From Clostridium bornimense (GTDB lineage: Bacteria; Bacillota; Clostridia; Clostridiales; Clostridiaceae): a stretch of DNA of 64,000 bases. The DNA is taken from contig NZ_HG917868.1 in assembly GCF_000577895.1 (NCBI RefSeq), forward strand, positions 2,108,001 to 2,172,000, given 5' to 3'. Within the stretch, counting starts at the first letter, position 1, and every line of letters begins with the position of its first letter. The position numbers were made by a program, and so were the translations under genes. A model generated the notes under the pieces. That model saw only the letters and a program-made list of their open reading frames with translations, had not been told where the DNA came from and did no database searches. This document shows positions 57,903 to 64,000 of the stretch, one piece after another.

Positions 57903-59390
57903 TTACTCACCTAATTCTAAATATTTTTTTAGATTTTCTATTATTGTGCTCTTATCTATAACGTCATTATGAATAGCTTTTTTATTTCTTAACTCAAACA
58001 AGTTTTTAGGAATAGATACTGATGTATACTCATGAAGTTTATCCATCATCTCATCATCAGTAAGCCCATCTTCATATATTCCTAGTCCTTTACAAACAGC
58101 TTCTGAAAATTTGTAAGGACTTGCTGTAGAAGCGATTAGTGTTTTTGTTTTATCCCCTGTTTCTTTTACATAATCTTCATAAACCTTATAAGCTACTGCT
58201 GTATGTGTATCCATTAAGTATTTATTATTATTATACATTTCTTTAATTGCAGTTAAAGTATCTTCATCATTACAGAAACCACCATAAAATTTCTTCATCT
58301 TTTCCATATGTTCTGGTCTTACTTCATAACGTCCATCTTTTTGTAAAGATTCCATAGCTGATTTAACAAAATTTTCATCATTATCACTTATTTCATATAA
58401 ATATCTTTCTAAATTTGATGAAACTAATATGTCCATTGATGGAGATATTGTTATATCCATATCTCTATTTCTATCATATACTCCAGTATTAAAGAAATCA
58501 GTTAGAACTTTGTTTGTATTTGATGCACAAATAAACTTATTAACAGGTAATCCTAATTTTTCTCCATAATATGCTGCTAATATATTACCAAAATTTCCAC
58601 ATGGAACAACTACATTTACCTTATCTCCTAAAGATATTTCTTTTCTATTTACTAATTGTAAATAGCTATATATATAATAAACAATCTGTGGCACTAATCT
58701 ACCAATATTTATAGAATTTGCTGAAGAAAACGCTTTATTGTTTTGGGCCATTTCTTCTCTTAATTCTTTATTTACGAAAATTTCTTTAACAGCCCTTTGA
58801 GCATCATCGAAATTTCCATTTATCCCATATACCTTAACATTGTTTCCTTCTTGAGATACCATTTGAAGTCTTTGAGTTTGTGATACACCCTCACTTGGAT
58901 AATATACAACAATTTTTATTCCATCTACATTGCTGAATCCTTCTAATGCCGCTTTTCCTGTATCCCCTGAAGTAGCAGTTAATATAACAATTTCTTTATC
59001 TCCAGAAATTTTCTTTGAACTTTCAATCATTAAATGTGGCAAAACTGATAATGCCATATCCTTAAATGCACTAGTTGGACCATGATATAATTCTATAAAA
59101 AATCCATCTCCACCCTTAACTACATCTACTAATTCTTCACAAGAAAATTTACCATCATAACTATTATCAACAATATTTTTTATCTCTTCTTTAGAGAAAT
59201 CTCCAAAAAATATTTCAAGTATCTTACAAGCTACTTCTTTGTAAGAATACTTACTCATCTCATCTAAATCTAATTTTACATTTGGGAAATCAACTGGTAC
59301 GAATAAGCCCCCATCATCACAAAGTCCTTTTACAACAGCTTGTTGTGAATTAACTACCTCTGTATTTCCTCTAGTACTTTTATATAACAT
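57903..59390 (-). CDS. thrC: threonine synthase
   Basis: 495 aa, the longer type found in clostridia and yeast rather than the short Bacillus type. It begins MLYKSTRGNTEVVNSQQAVVKGL. The PLP lysine is in YHGPTSAFKDMALS, and the phosphate-binding block is TATSGDTGKAALEGF. It makes threonine from O-phosphohomoserine. It is the first gene of the operon. The ribosome site GGGGGG is unusually G-rich. Confidence 0.95.
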   Translation of the reverse strand: MLYKSTRGNTEVVNSQQAVVKGLCDDGGLFVPVDFPNVKLDLDEMSKYSYKEVACKILEIFFGDFSKEEIKNIVDNSYDGKFSCEELVDVVKGGDGFFIELYHGPTSAFKDMALSVLPHLMIESSKKISGDKEIVILTATSGDTGKAALEGFSNVDGIKIVVYYPSEGVSQTQRLQMVSQEGNNVKVYGINGNFDDAQRAVKEIFVNKELREEMAQNNKAFSSANSINIGRLVPQIVYYIYSYLQLVNRKEISLGDKVNVVVPCGNFGNILAAYYGEKLGLPVNKFICASNTNKVLTDFFNTGVYDRNRDMDITISPSMDILVSSNLERYLYEISDNDENFVKSAMESLQKDGRYEVRPEHMEKMKKFYGGFCNDEDTLTAIKEMYNNNKYLMDTHTAVAYKVYEDYVKETGDKTKTLIASTASPYKFSEAVCKGLGIYEDGLTDDEMMDKLHEYTSVSIPKNLFELRNKKAIHNDVIDKSTIIENLKKYLELGE

Positions 59391-59424
59391 AAATATAGCC
59401 CCCCGGTATTATTTTCTATTTATT

Positions 59425-59453
59425 ATCATATTATGTTTCTCTAAAAAAGTCAA
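59425..59453 (-). promoter_or_regulatory. SigA-type promoter for thrC-thrB-hom
   Basis: TTGACT (59453-59448) and TATGAT (59430-59425) with a 17-bp spacer, about 35 bp upstream of the start codon. The leader is too short for a T-box, so control of the operon, if any, is by a repressor. Confidence 0.78.
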
Positions 59454-59517
59454 GTGTTTTTTATACACATACACTTGTTGGCCTGTGTATATTTACAATT
59501 ATACATTAACTTTCCAA

Positions 59518-59546
59518 TTGAAAGTAGTAAAATATATTCATATAAT
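59518..59546 (+). promoter_or_regulatory. SigA-type promoter for the HNH-like gene
   Basis: TTGAAA (59518-59523) and TATAAT (59541-59546) with a 17-bp spacer, about 30 bp before the GGGGGGA ribosome site. It is divergent from the thrC promoter 65 bp away. Confidence 0.75.
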
Positions 59547-59581
59547 TATATTAATATAAGTATATAGTGGGGGGATTTTTA

Positions 59582-59977
59582 TTGAGTAAATGTGAAATTT
59601 GCGGCGCTAATGCGGATAAACATCATATTATATTTAGAAGTGAAGGTGGACTGAATTTTCCATTAAACTTTAAATTTCTTTGTGATAAACATCATCGTGG
59701 AAAATATGGTCCTCATAATGATAAACTTACAGACATGAAATACAAACTTGAATTACAGGACACTCTGTATTTATTACTAAATAAACAGTATTATACAATT
59801 GCTGAAATATCAGAACTTTTAGATATAAATTGTAGACAATTAAAAAAATCACTTGCACCATATAAAAAGTATAAAGAAGGTTATAAAAAGGAAGATATTA
59901 TACTTACTCTTATGGGTGGAGTCATATATACAGAATATGATTTAGATTACTTATTTCAACGCTCTTTAGGATTATAA
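59582..59977 (+). CDS. HNH-nuclease-like zinc protein with helix-turn-helix tail
   Basis: 131 aa from TTG 59582 behind GGGGGGA; the frame runs from GTG 59567. The first 45 residues, SKCEICGANADKHHIIFRSE and LCDKHHRGKYGPH, have the CxxC...HH...C..HH pattern of HNH endonucleases. After a linker, YYTIAEISELLDINCRQLKKSLAPY is a helix-turn-helix. No partner gene is adjacent. It may bind DNA or act as a nuclease; a cellular role is not clear. Confidence 0.72.
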   Translation: MSKCEICGANADKHHIIFRSEGGLNFPLNFKFLCDKHHRGKYGPHNDKLTDMKYKLELQDTLYLLLNKQYYTIAEISELLDINCRQLKKSLAPYKKYKEGYKKEDIILTLMGGVIYTEYDLDYLFQRSLGL

Positions 59978-60038
59978 AGAAGTAGCTTAAGAAACAATTA
60001 TATCTCTTAAGCTATTTCCTATTCACTATTCCTTCTTA

Positions 60039-60446
60039 CTACATACTAGCTTTTACATTATAATGTATAAATTCATCCAGTAAATCATCATTATACTTAT
60101 TAATATTGCATTTTTTATCCATCAATATAAAAGTTCTGTGAAATTTTCCTTTCATGATATTATCTACTATCTTTCTCTGTGATCTTAAAGGTATTTTATA
60201 AAAATCTTTTATTAAAATAATTTCTTCTTCGATATCAATATATCCATTTTCTAATGCTCTCACATTTTGAAAATTTGTTTCTAAATATTTAACTGTAGTA
60301 TTTAAAAAATCAAATGTAGTCAAATCATAATCCCAAACTATTTTTACAACGTTTACAGTACTTTCTTTAGATTGTTCTAAGTGGATTAAGAAATATTTTT
60401 CAAAATCTATTTTTTCCACCCCTTTGCCCAGATAAATTCTACACAT
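60039..60446 (-). CDS. hypothetical protein, no recognised domain
   Basis: 135 aa from ATG 60446, preceded by GAGGTGA; GTG 60455 is the alternative. It is mixed alpha/beta with no membrane segment, and includes VVKIVWDYDLTTFDFLNTTV and PLRSQRKIVDNIMKGKFHRT. I see no catalytic or metal-binding motif. It converges with the HNH-like gene. Codon use looks like that of its neighbours, so it appears to be native. Confidence 0.6.
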   Translation of the reverse strand: MCRIYLGKGVEKIDFEKYFLIHLEQSKESTVNVVKIVWDYDLTTFDFLNTTVKYLETNFQNVRALENGYIDIEEEIILIKDFYKIPLRSQRKIVDNIMKGKFHRTFILMDKKCNINKYNDDLLDEFIHYNVKASM

Positions 60447-60606
60447 ATTCCTCACCTCGATATCTATATATTTATTATAACTTAGTATATTTCCATTTCA
60501 ATAGATTTTTCTCAATTTATAAAATTTTCTGATTATTTAATATTATGATAATTATTTGGTATAATAATATATTAAGAGTAATATGAAAATAATTTAGAGG
60601 TGAACT

Positions 60607-61077
60607 ATGAATAACGAAGTTATATTAACTGAAGCTGGAAAGCAAAAATTAGAAGACGAATTAAATTTCCTTAAAAACACTAAAAGAGCAGAAATTAAAG
60701 AAGCTTTAAAAGCTGCTAGAGCTCAAGGAGATCTTAGTGAAAATGCAGATTACTCTGCCGCTAAAGATGATCAATCTATAACTGAAACTAGAATTCAAGA
60801 ACTTGAAAGCATTTTAAAACGTGCTAGAGTTATAGAAGGTAGTGAAGATGAAAATATCTTTGATGTTAACAAAACAGCTAAAGTTAAGTTTTATGATTTA
60901 GATGAGGTTGAAGAAGTTACTTTAGTATCTTCTGTAGAAGCTGATACTATGAATATGAAAATTTCTATCGATTCTCCATTAGGTAAAGCACTATTCAAAT
61001 TGCCAATCGGTAAAAAAATTACCGTTGCATCTCCAGATGGTGATTATGACGTTGAAGTTTTAGAAATTTTAAAATAA
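60607..61077 (+). CDS. greA: transcription elongation factor GreA
   Basis: 156 aa. The N-terminal coiled coil (EAGKQKLEDELNFLKNTKRAEI) and DLSENADYSAAKDDQ tip motif stimulate RNA polymerase cleavage of backtracked RNA; the conserved acidic tip is visible. The C-terminal FKBP-like domain ends DSPLGKALFKLPIGKKI. GAGGTGAACT precedes the ATG. In Bacillus greA follows udk; here it is 24 kb away, alone. Confidence 0.96.
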   Translation: MNNEVILTEAGKQKLEDELNFLKNTKRAEIKEALKAARAQGDLSENADYSAAKDDQSITETRIQELESILKRARVIEGSEDENIFDVNKTAKVKFYDLDEVEEVTLVSSVEADTMNMKISIDSPLGKALFKLPIGKKITVASPDGDYDVEVLEILK

Positions 61078-61105
61078 TTATATATACATATGGTTATATT
61101 AAAAA

Positions 61106-61128
61106 GGGCTCTGTATTTGTCACAGCCC
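61106..61128 (+). terminator. rho-independent terminator after greA
   Basis: GGGCTCTG and CACAGCCC pair with one C-C mismatch, followed by TTTTTTTTATA. It lies 28 bp past the greA stop. Confidence 0.85.
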
Positions 61129-61202
61129 TTTTTTTATATATTATAAATTTATTTATGTATCCTATGATCTATAATAATAATAATATCCTAATATAAAAAT
61201 AG

Positions 61203-61246
61203 ACTGCCTAAAGAGAATCATTATGACTCTACTTTATAGCAGCCCT
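61203..61246 (-). terminator. probable terminator after the small membrane-protein gene
   Basis: On the minus strand CTGCTATAAAGTAGAGTC and GATTCTCTTTAGGCAG form a long stem with one bulge and minor mismatches, followed by TCTATTTTTA. It lies about 40 bp past the stop at 61285. Confidence 0.72.
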
Positions 61247-61284
61247 CTATATCTTTTAACACCTTCTACAATATTTAATCTACA

Positions 61285-61512
61285 TTAAATAGGGTATCTA
61301 TTTAATGTCAAGTCTGATATTTCTCTTTTTAATGATCGTGCCTGTATATAAGAAGTAAATAGCACTATAATAGCTGGAACAAATATAATGGCAAATAACT
61401 TATCAATAAAAATCATTAAGATTAAGCTTATTAACTCTATTCCTAATGTTACATATAATATATTTTTATTAATCTTTAACTTTCGTTTCATTTCCCAAGT
61501 ATTAATCATCAT
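61285..61512 (-). CDS. small membrane protein of unknown function
   Basis: 75 aa from ATG 61512, where TAGGAG is upstream; the frame extends to 61572. After a basic stretch (MKRKLKINKN) come two adjacent hydrophobic segments, ILYVTLGIELISLILMIFI and LFAIIFVPAIIVLFTSYI, then a basic tail. It probably forms a hairpin in the membrane. I do not recognise a family. Confidence 0.6.
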   Translation of the reverse strand: MMINTWEMKRKLKINKNILYVTLGIELISLILMIFIDKLFAIIFVPAIIVLFTSYIQARSLKREISDLTLNRYPI

Positions 61513-61642
61513 GACTTTTTCTCCTACTTTCCGTTTCATCTTGACACTATAATATAATAATTTTTGATACATTTCTACATTTATTTCCTAAAAGTGCATT
61601 TTTACTTCTTAAGTGTAATTTTATACATATTGTTTTAATTAT

Positions 61643-62896
61643 TTATTTTATTTTTGATAAGTAATTCTTAATACTATTTTCAAATTTGTTATCGCCTGCT
61701 ACATAAAATTCTTCATTTATATAATTTGAAGGCATATATTGCTGTTTAACATAATTATTTTTATAATTATGAGGATATTTATATCCTATACCATTTCCAA
61801 GTTTTCCAGCTCCTGAATAATGCCCATCTTTTAGATAACTAGGTATCTCACCTAGATCCTTCTTTTCCAATAGGCTCATAGCTTTATCAATAGCGACACA
61901 TGAAGAATTAGATTTTGGAGCTGTTGCCAATAAAAGAGTCGCTTCAGCTAATGGTATCTTTGCTTCAGGCATTCCTATCATTAAAGCTGAATCAACACAA
62001 GCCTTTACTATAGAAATTGCAGCAGGATATGCTAATCCAATATCTTCGCTAGCAATAACTAATAATCTTCTACATATAGATTGTAAATCTCCACCCTTTA
62101 ACAACATTGCTAAATATAATATCGCTGCATTCTCATCACTTCCTCTTATAGACTTCTGAAATGCACTCAGTAAATCATAATGGTTATCTCCATCTCTATC
62201 AAAAGAAATTATCTTTTTCCCCGTGATTTTCTCAACAACTTCTTTACTTATTTCTATTTTTTCTCCATTATTCAAAGAATATACTAAAAATTCAAGGGTA
62301 TTTAATGCATTTCTCATATCTCCATTACATCTATAAGATATATCTTTCAAAACCTCATCTGATGTAATTATTTCTCTATTCAAATCTTTTTCTAGATAAT
62401 CTATACCTCTTTGTAACCCTTTCTTTATGTCATCAAATTCCAGTGGCTTAAATTGAAATATAACACATCTTGATAGTAATGCCTTGAATATAGAGAAATA
62501 CGGATTTTCTGTTGTTGAAGCAATTAATGTTACATCCCCACTTTCCAACACCTCTAAAAGACTTTGCTGTGCTCTCTTATTAAATAAATGTATCTCATCA
62601 ATATATAATAAAATCCCCCTAGCTCCCATAAGAGTACTTCTAGCATTTATAGCTTCCTTTACATCCTTCAACGTATCTGTAGCACCATTCACTTTATATA
62701 AAGTCTTATTAGTCATTTCAGATATTATATTTGCCACTGTTGTCTTACCACAACCACAAGGACCATAAAATATCATATTTTGAATAAATCCTTTATTTAT
62801 AGCGCTACTTAACGATCCATTTTCACCAAATAAATGTTTTTGTCCTAAAACATCCTCTAATGTCTTAGGCCTAAGTTTACTAGCCAAAGGCTCCAT
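61643..62896 (-). CDS. rarA: replication-associated recombination protein RarA (MgsA)
   Basis: 417 aa from ATG 62896, giving MEPLASKLRPKTLEDVLGQKH, the family start; GGATGTGA is spaced six bases upstream. The open frame continues to 63001 only by reading through repeat member 11. It is an AAA+ ATPase with Walker A YGPCGCGKTTVAN and Walker B LYIDEIHLFNKRAQ. The C-terminal MgsA domain contains GSDENAAILYLAMLLKGGD and EDIGLAYP. It acts at stalled forks. Confidence 0.95.
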   Translation of the reverse strand: MEPLASKLRPKTLEDVLGQKHLFGENGSLSSAINKGFIQNMIFYGPCGCGKTTVANIISEMTNKTLYKVNGATDTLKDVKEAINARSTLMGARGILLYIDEIHLFNKRAQQSLLEVLESGDVTLIASTTENPYFSIFKALLSRCVIFQFKPLEFDDIKKGLQRGIDYLEKDLNREIITSDEVLKDISYRCNGDMRNALNTLEFLVYSLNNGEKIEISKEVVEKITGKKIISFDRDGDNHYDLLSAFQKSIRGSDENAAILYLAMLLKGGDLQSICRRLLVIASEDIGLAYPAAISIVKACVDSALMIGMPEAKIPLAEATLLLATAPKSNSSCVAIDKAMSLLEKKDLGEIPSYLKDGHYSGAGKLGNGIGYKYPHNYKNNYVKQQYMPSNYINEEFYVAGDNKFENSIKNYLSKIK

Positions 62897-62951
62897 TAAA
62901 ATCACATCCATATAATTAATTCTATTACTGTAATTGTAACAAATATGTAAG

Positions 62952-63054
62952 CAGTGCACAATTATCAGTGCACAGTGCACATCTCTGAAAGATTGATGCA
63001 ATAAGAATTAACCTTTCCTGTGCCTTATGCCCTGTTACATGTCCCCTATTCACT
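62952..63054. repeat. intergenic repeat family member 11
   Basis: About 100 bp: CAGTGCACAATTATCAGTGC and CAGTGCACATCTC on the left, then ACCTTTCCTGTGCCTTATGC and CCTGTTACATGTCCCC on the right. The inner part is short, so it looks like two opposed ends with little between. It lies between the BI-1 gene terminator and rarA. Confidence 0.75.
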
Positions 63055-63069
63055 AATTTATAAAAAAAA

Positions 63070-63095
63070 CACCACGAAACTTTTGTTTCGTAGTG
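63070..63095 (-). terminator. rho-independent terminator after the BI-1 family gene
   Basis: CACTACGAAAC and GTTTCGTGGTG (minus strand) form an 11-bp stem, one G-U, around AAAA, then TTTTTTTT. It starts 16 bp past the stop at 63112. Repeat member 11 ends about 15 bp downstream. Confidence 0.9.
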
Positions 63096-63111
63096 CTTTA
63101 TCTTCTAAATA

Positions 63112-63783
63112 TTAATCATCACTATTCATAAATCCAAATATTCTAAGTAAATATAAGAATATGTTTATGAAGTCTAAGTAAAGTTGAAGGGCACCGTATA
63201 TAGCCATGTTATGGTTTTGCCCAAATACTCTTTGATGTTCTTTAAGTGTTTGTATATCATATGCTGTAAGTCCTGCAAAAACAACAACTCCTACAGCTGA
63301 AACACCTAGAGATAAAAATGAACTTCCTATAAATATATTTATTAACCCTGCTATCATCAATCCTATTAATGCCATAAAAAGTATACTTGAGTATTTAGAT
63401 AAATCTACTCTTGTTGTATAACCTACTACTGCAAAAACGCCAAACATAACAGCTGCTGTTATAAATGCAGAAGTTATTGTTCCTTGTGAATACATCATAA
63501 ATATACCTGATAACGATATTCCATTAATAGCAGAATAAACTATAAATAAGGCTGTAGCAGTTACTGGTGATATTTTATTTAGCATACCAACTAATATCAT
63601 AACTAATCCTATTTCAAGAATTAATATTACAAATGGATTAACTCTATAAAAAATTGTTGGATTGGTACCTACATAAAGAGCACTTATAGCTGATATTAAA
63701 AGTGCTATTCCCATCCATGAAAAAACCTTGGCTATGTATTTATTCTGTTCTCTTACAGAATCGTAAGCAACATTACCATTCAT
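63112..63783 (-). CDS. Bax inhibitor-1 / YccA family membrane protein
   Basis: 223 aa from ATG 63783 (GAGGTGA upstream; GTG 63792 is also possible). Seven hydrophobic segments run from VFSWMGIALLISAISALYVG to the C-terminal helix. The BI-1 hallmark near the end is GLTAYDIQTLKEHQ, with LQLYLDFINIFLYLLRIFG. Bacterial members are calcium leak channels or are linked to quality control; the role here is by family. Confidence 0.9.
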   Translation of the reverse strand: MNGNVAYDSVREQNKYIAKVFSWMGIALLISAISALYVGTNPTIFYRVNPFVILILEIGLVMILVGMLNKISPVTATALFIVYSAINGISLSGIFMMYSQGTITSAFITAAVMFGVFAVVGYTTRVDLSKYSSILFMALIGLMIAGLINIFIGSSFLSLGVSAVGVVVFAGLTAYDIQTLKEHQRVFGQNHNMAIYGALQLYLDFINIFLYLLRIFGFMNSDD

Positions 63784-63882
63784 ATTCTTCACCTCAATAT
63801 AATTTTATTACTATATATTATATACTAAATATTATTTTAATAGTATTAAATTTAAATTGTTTTAAATTAATTTACAACTATC

Positions 63883-64000
63883 GGTGCACAGTTTGGGGAT
63901 ATAGCTGTCATTTAACAAATGAGAATTTGTGAGCGATAGTTCCTTTATTATGGCACAGGTTAGAAGGCACAGGGCACAAGTAAGGTTAATTTTCCCCTGC
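63883..64000. repeat. intergenic repeat family member 12 (cut by the window end)
   Basis: It begins GGTGCACAGTTTGGGG. At 63912 it has TTTAACAAATGAGAATTTGT and GAGCGATAGTTCCTTTATTA, the same module as member 3 (12782-12840). GGCACAGGTTAGAAGGCACA follows, then GGTTAATTTTCCCCTG as in member 5. It continues beyond base 64000. Confidence 0.8.

Noticed and set aside
59391-59581. Threonine T-box before thrC
   Set aside because: The promoter is about 35 bp from the start codon and no GGTACCGCGG-like motif occurs.
62897-63001. Upstream 35-codon extension of rarA
   Set aside because: It translates repeat member 11 (GTGCAC words) and has no ribosome site; the family start is at 62896.
8424-64000. CRISPR array reading of the repeats
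   Set aside because: Words are not evenly spaced with unique spacers of constant length, and no cas genes are present.

Overview
The window looks like chromosomal DNA of a low-GC, endospore-forming Firmicute, most likely Clostridium sensu stricto. The support is very AT-rich DNA, strong AGGAGG-type ribosome sites, an alaS T-box, sporulation genes (spoIVA, spoIIGA-sigE-sigG, sigK), and gene order shared with Bacillus and Clostridium core clusters. Nearly all genes lie on the minus strand. I cannot name the species from sequence alone, and I saw no tRNA, rRNA, CRISPR array or prophage.

Layout. 1-8361: translation, DNA and cofactor block read from yicC through remA, gmk, rpoZ, coaBC, priA, def, fmt and rsmB into a partial rlmN. 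8.6-10.8 kb: asparaginase and a divergent M19 dipeptidase. 11-16.6 kb: spoIVA, gpsA, der and a PDZ/radical-SAM protein. 16839-18558: an intact IS3-family insertion sequence. 18.6-26.5 kb: phosphate system (phoPR-pstSCAB-phoU) headed by pgeF, preceded by nrdR. 26.6-32.5 kb: sporulation and division block (ymxH-like gene, sigG, sigE, spoIIGA, ftsZ, ftsA). 32.7-36 kb: processive glycosyltransferase, pilT, sigK. 36.4-48.4 kb: udk, trhP, trmR, mltG, typA, rnj, fur, DUF1292, ruvX, ireB and alaS with its T-box. 48.5-51.5 kb: small poorly characterised genes and an AI-2E-type permease. 51.9-55.1 kb: Fe-S and tRNA-thiolation operon (iscR, iscS, iscU, mnmA). 55.7-59.4 kb: thrC-thrB-hom. 59.6-63.8 kb: HNH-like protein, two unknowns, greA, rarA and a Bax-inhibitor-1 family protein.

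The most unusual content is between genes. Twelve intergenic spaces carry members of a modular repeat family. Their ends are built from GTGCAC/GGCACAAG or TTCACAATT words, often in inverted orientation, and their interiors share hairpin modules that are shuffled and sometimes reversed. Nearly all begin at, or within a few dozen bases of, the T-tract of a minus-strand rho-independent terminator. Rejoining the DNA on either side of the insertion sequence also rebuilds a complete terminator hairpin, so that element appears to have landed in the loop of the pst-phoU terminator. Repeats and insertion sequence together suggest that terminators are insertion hot spots or targets in this genome.

Start codons were moved from the longest reading frame whenever a clear ribosome site favoured an internal start. 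Each such case is stated.
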